A stretch of 64,000 nt of DNA from Parelaphostrongylus tenuis (lineage: Eukaryota; Nematoda; Chromadorea; Rhabditida; Metastrongylidae), in assembly GCA_019055375.1 (NCBI GenBank), contig JAHQIW010005562.1:232501-296500 (forward strand). Reading direction: 5' to 3'. Positions 12,330-24,081 of the stretch are shown here, piece by piece. Numbering within the stretch: position 1 is the first letter of the stretch; each line of letters opens with the position of its first letter. The notes under the pieces are model-generated. The model did not search any database. It was not told the origin of the DNA and saw only the letters and a program-made list of their open reading frames with translations. Both the position numbers and the translations under genes were made by a program.

Positions 12330-12960
12330 AGTATGTCAGGTGGATATCATCAATAAAATTTGGTGAACTGGCCGAGAATAGTGAAAAGCTCCGATGCCCT
12401 TTTTGGAAGGATTAGATTTTTGTATGAATCCACAGTGTTGATCATCTGCCGTCCCGTTGATTGTCGGGTAGCTCGAGCGGGCACCACCAACACATCCTTT
12501 TCTCCCAATCGCGTGCAACAGTAACACAGTAGGTCCTCCTAGCTCTAGGGACCCGCTGAGCATCATATCTTTCTTCTAGGCTTTTGATGAAGAAATCGCA
12601 CCTTTGGATCGGTGGTCTTCCTGTAGAGCACTTGATATTTTGAATAATCCAGTCGCTAACGGCTTTCTTCCATCGGCTGCCAATAAAGCGCATCACCTTG
12701 CCTGGTCCACTTTACCTTCCATAGCTTCGCCTCTAAAACGTCATTTTTGACCCTTGATAATTGACCATCGCATCGGTGGTCGTTTTGTGGTACACATAAG
12801 AAACATCCCGAGCAACCCAGTTTAGAACGGCTCTTGTCCATCGGTTATCGTTTTACGTGTGGCCCACTTTGTCATCGATAGTCTGGCGTGTGGAACGGCA
12901 TCCTTTATTCTTAGTGTAGAAAGGCTTGGTAATGATTAGTAGTGTGATTTTCCTTTGAAA
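12330..12960 (-). mobile_element. RTE retrotransposon 3' coding end, unit A
   Basis: The minus strand encodes the RTE C-terminal tail: KKAVSDWIIQNIKCSTGRPP, IQRCDFFIKSLEERYDAQRV and CWWCPLELPDNQRD, which match the GRPPTRWSDFF...RD...W.PLE..DDQRD block of nematode RTEs. A second, older piece, NRWTRAVLNWVARDV, precedes it at about 12,850-12,780, so two RTE tails overlap or one is rearranged. B has the equivalent at 26,640-27,080. Confidence 0.75.
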
Positions 12961-13078
12961 ATGCTAACACCAGATTCATCACCAGGCAATTTTTTGTAAG
13001 TGTGCCGATTTTGATGGCATATTCAAGGTTTGTGGTAAACTGGTACCATTATTGGTGAAAGCAAAATAGTATTAGATG

Positions 13079-13310
13079 TTAGGTAAAAACTTGTAAGTGT
13101 CCTTCTTCATCGAGATTTACGGTGATCAATCGTAGACGAGGATAAATCAGATGACGTTTGTCCTCGCCTCTATGAATACAAAATTTGATTTCGCCATTTG
13201 TTAGAAATACTGTGTTAGACCTCTTCTTCGCATACCTGACAAACATATCCGAGTGTGAGTAGCGCACTTTATATCCATCGTCTGTTACGCAGCGATGTAA
13301 ACGATTTCGC
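13079..13310 (-). other. Coding-like minus-strand segment shared by A and B
   Basis: An open frame reads DDGYKVRYSHSDMFVRYAKK and continues with NGEIKFCIHRGEDKRHLIYP and RLRLITVNLDEEGHLQVF. It lacks a start and clear splice sites. B (27,240-27,460) has the homologous DNA with stops. It looks like a fragment of a real protein but I cannot place it; it may belong to a mobile element next to the RTE tail. Confidence 0.35.
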
Positions 13311-13699
13311 TAGACGCGTTACGGGTGGCATGCTCATACTTGGCTGCACATCACGTCCGATGTTAAAGTTAGGCAATATTTTGCCAAAATTAGACGAAAA
13401 AGTGTTTACTTAGAAAAACGTCTTCCAGCAAATCCCTAGACACAAAGAGACTTTTTCATTATCAACACTCTTACTTCTACGTTATAGCGATAAACGAACT
13501 TATCGAGCCTTTTGCAGGCGTACTTGATCTGTCGTCAATTTCAAAAAGTAAAGCTTCAAACTGTGATATGGGCAGAACTCGCGATCTCAGATCGATTTTG
13601 ATCCGTAATTACCCCTATTTGCAGCTCATGTGACACCGTTTGCGCAATCAGGACCCAAGCTTTACCTTTTCCTCAGCCATATTTTTACTCCATCGATGT

Positions 13700-13900
13700 T
13701 ACAACATTCTTTTGAGTTTGCTTCAAATAATTTCTTAAGACCACGCTCTATATTTCATGATTATTACTCAACCCAACACGTCATGTGGTCTGTTATGGGC
13801 TCTTGTACATCCCAATTCACGTGTTTCGGCCTTGAGAGCCTCGTAAGACGGGCAGGCCTTTCCGTTTTAGCCAATCCTCTTGGGGGCCCCAACATCCCCT
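13700..13900 (+). mobile_element. MITE-like dispersed repeat, copy 1
   Basis: The core TTCTTAAGACCACGCTC followed about 65 bp later by ACGTCATGTGGTCTGTTATG and CACGTGTTTCGGCCTTGAGA recurs at 62,490-62,640, and its second half at 32,760-32,850. A short partial copy with TTTCTTAAGACCACGCTCAA sits at 14,020-14,060. The copy at 62,478-62,735 has a clean target duplication, which shows the family is mobile. Confidence 0.6.
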
Positions 13901-13905
13901 ATATA

Positions 13906-14989
13906 GAGTAGATGACCAGGAACGATTTACTCAGTTGCCGTCACGTAAAGAATCACTAGTTCGGCAGTGCTTGACACGCGATTACTTTTGGCTGGTATTT
14001 TGAAATGTCATACCGCTTCTTTTGAGTGCTTTCTTAAGACCACGCTCAAAATTAAATATCCCTCATAAACATTACTTCTCGAGTTTCAATCACATCTCAG
14101 CACCTTCATGGTATAAAAGCTGAAACACTGTTTTTCGACAAAAACTCCAGCGAAGCAGTTCGGGGCAGCAGTTGAAGTGGGTATAAGGAGCACGAATCGC
14201 AATGTGGAACACGAATTTCGTCAATTGCAACAAGAGTAAATTTCTTCGTTTTGAAAAAAAATCCCAAGTTTCTCACATAATTTCGAGGGCTCACGATTTC
14301 ATAACTTTTTTTGTGAAGAAAAAGCTCTATCTAGTACGCAGTCATATTGCTGCTCGCATTCAGTCAGTTGTAACAAGTTGAGCAAATAATATTATGATGC
14401 AAATGTTTTATATTGAAAGTTGATATATACAATACTCGGAAGTTTTGTTTCAAACGAAATGCAGAAAATGTTAAACACTTATCAACTTATCAAAACTGAT
14501 GTTATACAGTGCATATGATGTTAGATTATCAATATGTGTCACTAGAACTAATTTTATATCAGTGATTCGCTTAAATCCCATTATTTATATGATGTTTGCG
14601 AGAAAAAGTTGAAAACTCGTGGACTATGGAAGAACTTTGTACTGGAATGGTGAGCAGTACTTTAGAAAAATCAGTAAGTTTTGTAGACTTCTCGTTCTAT
14701 CATCGTCTTACATATCTAGTTTTATTTACGGCTTAGATGTACATATCTTTCTTCCAAGACATTCCAATATGAACGTATTTTTGGAACGAGAGCGCCAAAC
14801 TATCCTACAAATCCTTACTTTTGAAAGCAATTTCTGTCACATGCAATCGCATCATAAAGAATGTGCACGTGCCCCCTTAGCTTTTCTAAAAAAGACCTAT
14901 TCCTCTGGATCATTAGTATTCATTCAATAGCTGAAATTAAGAAATTTTGAGCGGTATGTTTTATCTCCCGATGACTTGTTTTTTGCTCT
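13906..14989. other. Region without recognised genes
   Basis: Apart from the partial MITE at about 14,020-14,060 nothing is supported. A plus-strand frame at 14,619-14,930 is open for 103 codons but has no splice sites, no family resemblance and AT-driven composition. Confidence 0.5.
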
Positions 14990-15700
14990 GTAACAGTCGA
15001 AATAAAATTTTCTTTCAAAATTGTGGATTTCTCGCCGGATAAAGTTTTTTTTTTTAGAATTAGTTAATGACCATTCGATAATGCAAATCTTGGCAATTAC
15101 AAAGACGTAATTTATTTTTGAAAAGGACTCCATAGAGGTGTAACAGTCAAAAGAGTATTACTTTTCACACTCCAAAGGGTGGGATTTTGCGACATTGGCC
15201 TCAAATCACCGTCCCTTCAACAACATATCAACTAATTGCGGGACGTAATCTTCTTTTGACTGCTACAGTACAATAAGAAGCTATTTTCAATAACAAAGTT
15301 CGTATGGAAATGGTCGAGATCTGAGCTGTCAAATAGCTATTATGACTTCGAAAAAGACAGAAAATGCTTTCTTACCAAGACGTCAAACGGCATGCGCTCA
15401 TCGAATATGATCCAAAATTGCGAAATTTATTCTTCTTTTAACTCTTACAGCACTCCGAAAAGTTCTTTCCAAAAAACAAGTATATCGTTGAAATAGCTAA
15501 GATCCGCCCTATCTAATGATTATTAACTACTTAAGAAAAAACCTTTATTCGACGAGAAATACCTGAATGTGAAACAAAATACTCTTTCGACTGCTACAGC
15601 GAAGAAAACAGGCCCTGTCAAAGAATAACATACGTCGTTCAAATTCACTTGGTTTCAGCTATCGATGAATATTAAAACATTTACTATGAAGCTATGACTA
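14990..15700. repeat. Decayed tandem repeat, about 150-180-bp period
   Basis: Related units begin near 15,254 (TTTTGACTGCTACAG), 15,437 (TTTTAACTCTTACAG) and 15,591 (TTTCGACTGCTACAG), each followed by a TTTC..(A)n..GT..C(G)T..AAAT block and ending in a TCT..TGATTATTAA-like stretch. Fragments at about 14,994 and 15,140 (AACAGTCAAAAG) look like older units. Similarity is low and unit spacing varies (about 183 and 154 bp). Confidence 0.55.
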
Positions 15701-16260
15701 TTTAAACATTATGCAAAAATAAAAAAGCATATTTTTACCAACGGGCTCAAAGAGGGTGGGGGTAACGGAAATGAGTCGCTACGCCTTCATCTCTTCTTGC
15801 CATACAACAACTATGGATAAAAATTGGAGCGACATTAAGCATTCATCTGAGAAATAGGAATCTAAAGTGCACTGTTAATCAAGAAAAATACTGAGAAATT
15901 TTGATGAAGTAGGATCGCATGCAATAAGCAACACTATTTTTGAGGAACTATTTAGTGTTATTCAAGTTTCACGCAGCCTGATGAATTTTATGCACTTCAT
16001 GCAATAAACTGTAGGAGAACTGATAGCAAAAGGACAAATTTGACTTGATTGTGCATAAGTAGTAATGAGATATCGCAGAAATGTTCGATAAGGTTCTAAA
16101 TACAACTTTATCGTAAATACTTGGTTTTTTCCCTTGGAGGTGCGGCTTAAAAATGGAGCACTCATGTTATTTCTGATAAAAATAACCTTATTGAGTTTTG
16201 TTCCACCACATTTCACTATTTACTATTGCGAAAAATCTCATTTATTGACGAGAAAAGTAT
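15701..16260. other. Region without recognised genes
   Basis: AT-rich sequence with no family match and no convincing splice-linked frames. Open frames here are short and without coding bias. Confidence 0.5.
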
Positions 16261-16276
16261 AAACTTTATTAGAAAA

Positions 16277-16398
16277 TCATCGCATTAACCCATGAGCAGA
16301 CGCCGGCAGCTTCTCTTCGTAGCCGTACCGAACAGCCCGCCAGTCGAAAACGGCGCCGTTCGCAAAGGGATATTCGTCAGAGTCGTAAGCTAAGTGTT
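16277..16398 (-). CDS. Terminal exon of an unidentified protein
   Basis: A good acceptor (TTTTGTATTTAG) is followed by an exon of 2 bases plus 40 codons ending in TGA, with AATAAA 12 bases beyond the stop (16,270-16,265). The peptide begins HLAYDSDEYPFANGAVFDWR and ends LPASAHGLMR. Its base composition is clearly richer in G and C than the surroundings, which supports coding. It could be the 3' end of the unit-B Ig receptor, since a candidate exon lies at 17,177-17,088 and HLAYDSDEYPF faintly recalls the juxtamembrane start of receptor kinases, but no kinase domain follows. I do not recognise the family. Confidence 0.55.
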
Positions 16399-16439
16399 CT
16401 AAATACAAAAGTGGAAAAAGAATAGGCATGTGTATGTGT

Positions 16440-16745
16440 TAAAAGAAGGCTCTAAAACTTCGCATGGTCTTCTTTGAATCGGCTAAATCACGACTGGTCG
16501 ATGGAGACCCAGCATCCAAAGCGGCTTGCAAGTTACTTTTATCTAGAAGAGATAACCCGCCAGAAGGAGGCATATCTTCGAGTTTTTGAGGTCAAGATTG
16601 CCTTCTTTAAGTTGCTGCAACCATCTTCCCAAAGTCGAATTTGTCGCTGTATTAGCACCTTCGTTCTCATCGATGGCTTTAAGAATCGTCAAATCTTTTC
16701 TTCAATGAAGGCGGATCAAGACAAAGATCATACTGCTCAATAGGC
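16440..16745 (-). mobile_element. Mariner transposase N-terminal fragment
   Basis: The minus strand reads NTATNSTLGRWLQQLKEGNL and, after a shift, EDMPPSGGLSLLDKSNLQAA, then LDAGSPSTSRDLAD. These match the mariner N-terminal helix-turn-helix block (the RWF..FK.GDF.L and ENRPRSGRPS..D...L.AL.E.DP..T.REL pattern). It is a separate insertion from the ones in units A and B, and in the opposite orientation to the plus-strand mariner at 18.8-19.3 kb. Confidence 0.7.
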
Positions 16746-17087
16746 ATTCTGGAGCTGAAATCAAACAACTAAATAAATATATACAAAAGTTTTGATGAGA
16801 AAAGGACACTGAGACGCCAAAAATGAAACTTTCAAGAATTTCTCAAAACTATTTGCTCATCTTAGTAACACATTGATTCCATACAGTGGCGTAATTGCAT
16901 TGGCATAGGCATGAAATGAATAGTAAAACGCATGGTAACAAATTCAAACACCAATATTAGAGAGCGAGAAGAATTAAGGAGTGAATCATCGACTTCTAAA
17001 ACATAATTGCGATGTGTCATCCAGATATTTTTGCCAAGTTTACTTGTATTCTTTTCAAAACAGCTAAAATTGTAGCGAACTACTTAC

Positions 17088-20000
17088 TTTCCACTCAACT
17101 GTCCTTACTGTGTCAAGGAGTTCAATAGTGAGAACATATTTAAACAGACAGGATGGATTTGGAGAACATTGAAATCCCTAGTCGAATCACTGTGCTCCTC
17201 ATGACATTTGTTTACGGACAATCAAGAAGATCAATATCTTTTCTACTACGGCCAATGTATGGACAAATTTGGGAATCCTCAAAGGTGCTATCATTAGCAT
17301 AGACATCTAATAGACTGTGGGTAAACTGGATGATGCGATTTTGATTAACGATCGATCTAGTTCTCAACAAGAGCACAGTAACATATAGATCAATATCGAA
17401 GTAACAGAAAGTTTATCTCAAGAAATTGATGTACATAGACTGTCTCTTCTATGACAAAGAGTTGAAATGATCACATTTTTTCGAAAAGATAAGAAAGTAA
17501 ATAGATAGACTGCCATAGACTCACATGCCGCTCATGTCGGTGGCAACGTTCTAAATGGTGATTTCCTCGTTGACATGCCCACCGCTCAATCCTTCGCTCA
17601 CAATCTGATGATCGTTGTCGCTCACCAAATTTTCAGTCTCATTGACAGTTTTTGGAGGCTTAATGAACTTCTGAAAGATCAACACTATTCGTCCACAACG
17701 AAAATGACATTTTCTAAAAATCTGTTAAGAATAACAAGTCACCCTGATCCATTTTGCATTGAAACCAGGCAAATTATCTGGAAAAGCAGCTAGTTCTGCA
17801 GAGAGGTTAATCGAATTTCCTTCCTGTACATTCACTTCTTGAGGAGTGCGTCCCAACACCTAAGATAGTAGTAGTATCAGACACAACCCCCATCTGATCT
17901 CCTGAGGCGATATTAAATGTCTTATACCACTAGACCACTAGAAAAGGAACGAGAAACTCTAAATGATATCAGCGAACTTTTGAGTAAGATACTGAGTGGT
18001 CCCTTTTTTGGTGAGACGCCCACATTTTTGTGGATTGTTTTATTCAGCACTTTGTCGAATTACAAAGTACTCTCCACTATCATCAAGACTCGGTGAATCA
18101 ATTGTTACATTGTGAACAATGTGATCACTTTGCGTTGAATTTTTGTGCACTACAGACTGTTGATTTTATTTAGATTTTCATGTGATGTGGTGGAGATCGC
18201 AATAGGATAATTCCACTCACAGAACATCTAGGGCAGGTCACTTGTAACTGGTATTGATATTTATTTTCAATACACCCTCTTCATTATAGCTTTAAGATAC
18301 AAGAAAGAGTGTACTGTCCACCAACATATGCCCAAGCATCAGGCTGAAACAGTCGCTTCATGACAAATTTCAATGTAAACAAGACAGCTGACAAGAAACA
18401 TAACCCTCGTACCTCTTCAAAAATAAGTTCGAGATCGTTTTGCTAGCTTCTTTAAAAACTATTAGAAATGTAGCGGTATCTGGAGGATATCCTTTATGAA
18501 CGCATTTGAACGTTAGTTGATTAATAATCTTGCCTTCTGTATTTTTGCTGTTAATTTTAAAAGCGATCCTGAGACTATTACAACTTATTATTGATTGCTG
18601 TTCTAAATGGTATCAGAAAGTAGTTCGACAACAATCGTCAAAGAGGAAAAGTAGAATTCAAACATCTCCAAACTCTGTACGGCTGTGAATCTCCTTTTAC
18701 AATCACTGAGTTGAGGGATGGTTCCTTAACATCAGTGAAAATACTCAAACTTCATGTTTTTTCACACAGATCGATCATTGCAAATCCATTGTATTATCTC
18801 AGATAAATTTCTATAGGATGTTTCCACCTGACCAGTCACTATTAAAGCAAATGATGGATTCCAGTCAAGCCCCGCCATCAGTTACACGTCAGAATCCGCG
18901 TGTTAAAAGGTCATGATCTCGGCTTGACGAAATCTTGAAGGTGTCTTGCACTTTGAACTTGCCCGGAATGGTCGCGCCATCATTGCTGAATTCAACTGCA
19001 AGCGGCTTGACCGAGTCTGCAATACGTTGAAGGAAATAGATAACACTGATTCGTCGAAAGCGCACACAAAAAGACTATGAAGAAGTTTCATGAATTGGAG
19101 GGAGTGGAAGTCTTGCTGCAGCCACCCTACAACAGTCCAGATCCTGTTACATCCGATTACAGTCCAAATTCCGCTCAGTGGAATATTTCCGCATGGACGC
19201 TGTTCGAGATGATTGTTCACGTTAAAGAGGCATGCTAGGACTTTTTGACTCTAAGCCCAAGGAATGACGATTTTGAGTAGATTCAGAAGTTTGCAGATCG
19301 TTGACAAAAGATCCAGTATAACAGTGATCTTTATTTTGAAGAATAATTACTGTTAGCAAAAGTTTCGCACCTGGGATCATAGCATTGCGATGCTGATTTC
19401 CATAATTTGTCGTTAACTATAGTTCAACATCATCCTTAAAGAGATGTCGAGAAGATTTACATGGCACAACGAATGTTAGAAAGAAGAAGGCATTTCCTGA
19501 GAAATTCCCACTGAGAAACCTGAGATGATAAGTTTGCTTTATATGTACGAAGAACATAAACGGTTGAAAAAAAAAAACAGAAGGCAAAGAAATCTGGATG
19601 CACCTACTTCTCACGAAGACGCGAATTTCTATACGCAATGTATGGTCGTCTTTGGAATGACAAACATAGGTTCCTGTATCGGATACCTGAAGACTGTAGC
19701 ACGAAAGTTTTTCAAAACTTAGAATTCCAATCAATAAAATTAAAATTTGAAGGATTACATAACAAATATAACATTTGAAACACCTTCTTTCGCCAGGATT
19801 TAGTCGCTCTCACTGGCATAGCGAATTTTTCTACATATCAGTAAATACATTTTAGTTGGAGAACTCTCTATGGACTCCAACAAGTCTAGAACTAGTTATA
19901 TAGATCAATGGAAACCTTGTTATCGATTGCCTGTGATGGGAATCTCAAAGATGATCTCGGCGCACTGATACTTTGATGCAGTTGAGTGACAAAAAGACCA

Positions 20001-21263
20001 GAAACTTGATAAACTTCCTTGTAGGTGCAAAGTATTCTCCTTAGAATCAAAAATAAATATATTTGCACAAGATTAGTTGATCACACGGTTACACTCCAGC
20101 CAGTCCACTACGAAATAATATAAGTACTATAAGGTCTTGACTTACAGTACCGAGTGAAAATCAGTAAACGTCTAGGACGTCTTGAGAACAAAATTATCTT
20201 CTTCATCAAAGCTAGCTCCAAAAAAAATCACTCAGTGCAATGTTGGTGTCGTGAGTGGAAATTACCTTTAAAGTGTCAATCTAGAGTATCTAACGGATAA
20301 GAGAGGTTTTAATGGTATGTCGCTCATTGAAATCTTCTTTTACGTATCCTCGATCATTGATCAAATTGGGAAACTGGAATTCAACGGCTGAAAAAGGTTT
20401 TCCTAACGCAACATTATCCGATATGGCGAAGAAACAGCAAGCTATTGACAAGAAATTTCCCGGAGCTTTTCGTTCTTATTGGTCATTCTTCATGCATTTG
20501 AGTTTTGTTTTTACTATCGCTTAGAGCAGCTTCCTGACTTCCTGAGGATTTTTGATATATAACACTTACGCTATTGTTTTGAGATGGAACTGTTCCGAGA
20601 GCAACACCTAAATGTTGATGTTACATGAGTACGATCGAGAGGTTCAATTGCATTCAAAATAGCTCGACGGTAACTTCTTGTGGGCGGCCCGATCCTTGCT
20701 TATGAGTCAGATCTCCATTTAAACCCTTGAATTCATTGAAGCGATCAAAAACTGCAGTTCTCTCAAGTGTTCCACCTTCTGAGGCCACATTACTTTAGCG
20801 GAAAGTCTTAACAGCACTTGAAGCCAAACGATAGCCGTGTAGCATCAATAATCGCTTTTGCTATCAGGACAATTCCATTTAAAAAAACAAATGTATAAGC
20901 CTTATATATCAAAATAGCTCCCATAAAGCTGCTCGAAACGATAGTAAATGCACAAAAGCTTAGCTCCGTTAGCTTGATAACAATATATTTGGATATCCTT
21001 ACCACTTTGCAACTCAACAAAGTCACCAATGAAGCGCTAAGAATAATACAAGAAGTTTCAATTATTTTGAGACGTGATGTATGTTTTATATTACTTGATT
21101 TATGAATTTCAATGCACCAGAACAATTCAGATATTCTGAAATGTACTGTATCACTATGAACCTACCAAGAGCTCACCTGTATAACCCTATCTGATTCGAT
21201 GTGCGATCCAAAAAATGCACGCCTACTAACTACTACGAAGAAACAGAATATATTAAAGAGCAT
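17088..21263 (-). pseudogene. Immunoglobulin-domain receptor ectodomain, copy B
   Basis: Same gene as 193-4285. Exon 1 (21,263-21,177) is intact: MLFNIFCFFVVVSRRAF, a signal peptide, ending at a GTGAGC donor. Exon 2 has lost its acceptor and first codons (about 21,030-21,050). Exon 3 (from about 20,390) has a one-base loss after ERHTI. Exon 4 is intact, SDTGTYVCHSKDDHTLR, with a better acceptor (TTCAG) than in A. The exon 5 region lacks about 36 bases before FVVPC. Exon 7 keeps the frame where A is broken (QQSVVHKNSTQSD) but an 8-base deletion removes the Ig cysteine, and its donor is gone. Exon 9 (from 17,670) has a TAG. An additional phase-0 exon fits at 17,177-17,088 (GFQCSPNPSCLFKYV...TVEWK, donor GTAAGT). 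This copy is dead. Confidence 0.7.
18830..19330 (+). mobile_element. Mariner fragment, unit B
   Basis: Counterpart of the mariner at 1,560-2,090, in the same intron position and orientation. It is more damaged: the QQD..PH catalytic block is deleted, and only flanking parts such as the ENTEFNCKRL-type stretch and ELEGVEVLLQPPYNSPD can be read. Confidence 0.65.
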
Positions 21264-22616
21264 TTGTGATTCTCCTTGTGAATTTTCTGAAATTAGCCAC
21301 ATATTTGACATTTAGACTAGAAATAGTGTGATAATGAATGATTTCTGAGGAAAAGATAAAAAGGACGACGGATGAGTCACCCCATGAGTTAAACTGTCGA
21401 CGGTAGTAAGAAAACGGTGACTCTTATCACTTTGTGTTGTGAAGAACTTCAAGAAGGTGTTGGATATATATACATAACCAAAGCCTCAGAGCTGTCGGTA
21501 TATCGGCTTCAAATGAGCTAATGAGGCACTATGAGTAATTGTCGCTGGCCCCATACAAGGTCAGTGCGAGCAAAACACAATAATCAAAGGCCTACAAAAG
21601 TGTGTCCAGAAAATTATCCTTATAGATAACAAATAACCTCGTTTATTATCCAAAAATCACCAGTATACCAGTTCAATTAATGTAGTTGTGATCAGCACAA
21701 CGTCAACCACCTCAGCATGTCGTACGAGACTATGCTACTCTGAGGAGGTCAACATAAGTAGATAGCTATAATCAGATCTCTGCTGAGACAATGGACCGTT
21801 ATGATGCTGGAGATGAGATGGGAAGATCCATCACAACGAGAAGGTAAAGTGACTCACTCTTGACGTTTTGCTGAGATTAGACGACGAAAATCGATCGTGC
21901 CATAAATCTGGTCGCTAACATATGAATATAATTCAAATTATGGAGAATGTTGGATGCTCAACGCTATCGTCATCTTCGATGTTGTTGATGCAGTACACTT
22001 CAGAGTGCTTTTCATACAAAAAGCGCCATCGGTCTCTGAGATATTGTAAATTTATAACTTTGCAGTTTCACATTCGTTGGCGAATCTTCCATATACTATA
22101 ATTCATAGCCAGATTTCTTATCACCGTTCGAAAGTTTGAAAGACAGACATTCTCAGCTGCGCAGAGTTTCAAAATAGGGGAGAAATTTGTTAAGACTAGA
22201 CAGAATGCTCGCGTACTCATTGAGATCAGTCGACAATTACACATCAACTGTCTTCGTTGCATACTTTGCTGCCCATTGCGTCAAAGTGTGATGGACACCA
22301 ACGACGACAATTTCCCTATGAAACGCGTCAACACTGAAATATCTTCGCACAAAGAAATATAACACGTTTGTAATGCAAATGTGCAATGAACATGATTAGT
22401 TTCCGAAATATGGCTACAACTGGATTAGAATTGCTTGAAAGAATTATCAGTCTCAGCTAACCAGGAGTATGCACTTTCGTTAAATTTCTAATGTACACAT
22501 GTAACAAGACGTCACAACAATATTGAAATACATGCATTGCAAGAAGATTGCAATTATAAATAATACTCGAAATTGCTGGTATTTTAGCTAACACAGAAAT
22601 GTTGAAGAATGAGTGG

Positions 22617-22760
22617 TGGCGCGAGTGTAACCCGGTGGTGTAGTGGTAGCACGCGTTCTCGGTATGGATGATGGATGAAACGCGGGTTTGACTCCTTCTG
22701 TGGTAGTGCTTTTGCTCACCACTGAGTGTTTTGGCCATTCCATGGGCTGTTGGGAACGAC
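22617..22760 (+). mobile_element. tRNA-derived SINE
   Basis: A-box-like GGTGTAGTGGTAGCACGCG and B-box-like GCGGGTTTGACTCC lie about 40 bp apart, as in tRNA genes, followed by a non-tRNA body with TTTTGCTCACCACTGAG. An inverted relative is at 37,365-37,500, and relatives with the same layout are at 30,235, 38,925, 41,925, 48,090 and 49.1-49.8 kb. It cannot fold as a tRNA (extra bases, no matching acceptor stem). Confidence 0.7.
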
Positions 22761-23589
22761 GATGTAGTCGACCATCGATCGATACGCGTTTTAGCTGGTA
22801 GCACACCTTCCTGAAACACTGCACAGAAATGGTCGCTCCAGGAAAAAGAGACAGCGTTGGAATCAGTAAACATTACGCTATTGAATGATTACTAATAGAA
22901 CAAAAATGAGCTCTGTTCGGTGAAGGGTAAGGCAAAAATATTTTCTTTCTCTTAGAGGTCTATCAAAAGAGCTTTCAGTAAGCAAACTAATTTTTTTGTT
23001 ATTCGAAACTTATGCTATCAAATGAGTTCCAGCACCCTAAGGAAAGAGTTCTGTCCAGCGACATACAGGAGAGATAAGAAAGAAAATCATGTGGTTTTGT
23101 GAAACATAATTTTATTTCGAGTTTTACGGCGTTACAAAAGGGTGTTTTGGAAAAGGAGCATGTGGGGCTCTAGCTAGAAATTTAAGCTTTTCAACGATTA
23201 CTAACACTTCCATGAAAGCGAATGTGTTGAAGTGAATAGAGGTGCCCTGCGTCACACAAGAATTATGGTTCGATCTCCCTCTCATCGTTTGTATTTAACT
23301 GACGAGGTCGCCAGCTATTTGTGATTGGCTCTGAGTGGTTGTGCCTCGAAGTAGAACACAGTCTTTGGAAACAGATTTATTCAAAGAAGATGTGATGACA
23401 AAGAGTTAGAGAGATATGGGCGTTAGATAGCGTGATGGAAACACGTCAGGACTCTGACAACGGGGTTTTGGCAGGGATTGTACACGGAGGTGAAGGCTAA
23501 GAATTTGTGTGGTAGAATGCTATTACTCTACAGCATTCAGATTCCCAAGCCATAAGATGTACAGATAAGTGCTGCCGCGTGCGAATAAT

Positions 23590-23830
23590 GGCTAAACATA
23601 TTGTCTATCAGAACACTGTTTTGTCATATTTAGTTGGTTTCCCTCGACATTCAGTGAAAATGATATCAAGCAACGCTATGATTAGTCAGCACTTAGGAAT
23701 GTCATATTCTGTACAGTCACAAAAGCTCATGGTTCACTGAGCCATTCATTCCTCCGCGATCTCTATATTCCTACCAGAATGGCCTAAGACATGTCTGGGA
23801 TGATAAGCAGCACCGACTGACACAGCGAAG
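23590..23830 (+). repeat. Segment with inverted copy at 63,650-63,930
   Basis: Shared landmarks are ATTAGTCAGCACT.AGGAATG, AGCTCATGGTT.AC.GAGCCAT and ACCAGAATGG.CT.AGACATGT, in the same order on the minus strand at the right end of the window. It has no coding frame. The partner lies just outside unit C, so the inverted relation between B and C may reach past the window edge. Confidence 0.7.
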
Positions 23831-24029
23831 GAAACCGTGAGTCATTGTAGAGACCAGATAAACATTCAATCACATCAAACGATGTTGATGAATAGTAATG
23901 CATGGCGCATCCCACAGGGATTGATCAACACCGAGAGCTTTATCCTTCATCTTTTCATATCCCATGAAAACTTCTTCTTCAGCGACTAAGTTTGCTTTTT
24001 CATTTGCTTCCTTATAATCAGAAAGATCC

Positions 24030-24030
<1 letters not shown>

Positions 24031-24081
<51 letters not shown>
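24031..24081. repeat. (TA)n microsatellite
   Basis: An interrupted TA tract directly left of the point where homology between A and B resumes. Confidence 0.95.

Larger units (their letters stand above)
1..13605 (+). repeat. Segmental duplication, unit A
   Basis: This unit matches 17,336-27,800 in the same orientation. For example the stretch after position 27 (CAAGAGCACAGTAACATATA) recurs near 17,366. The match already holds at position 1, so the unit continues left of the window. The part from about 6,490 to 12,150 also matches 53,930-62,850 inverted. A keeps about 1.9 kb (5,500-7,440) that B lacks, and B lacks A 9,225-10,740. C keeps both A 6,640-7,440 and 9,225-10,200, which points to deletion in B rather than insertion in A. 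The right end near 13,605 is placed where similarity to B fades. Confidence 0.85.

Noticed and set aside
14990..15700. CRISPR-like array
   Set aside because: Units are long, diverged and contiguous, without short constant repeats and variable spacers, and the DNA is eukaryotic.
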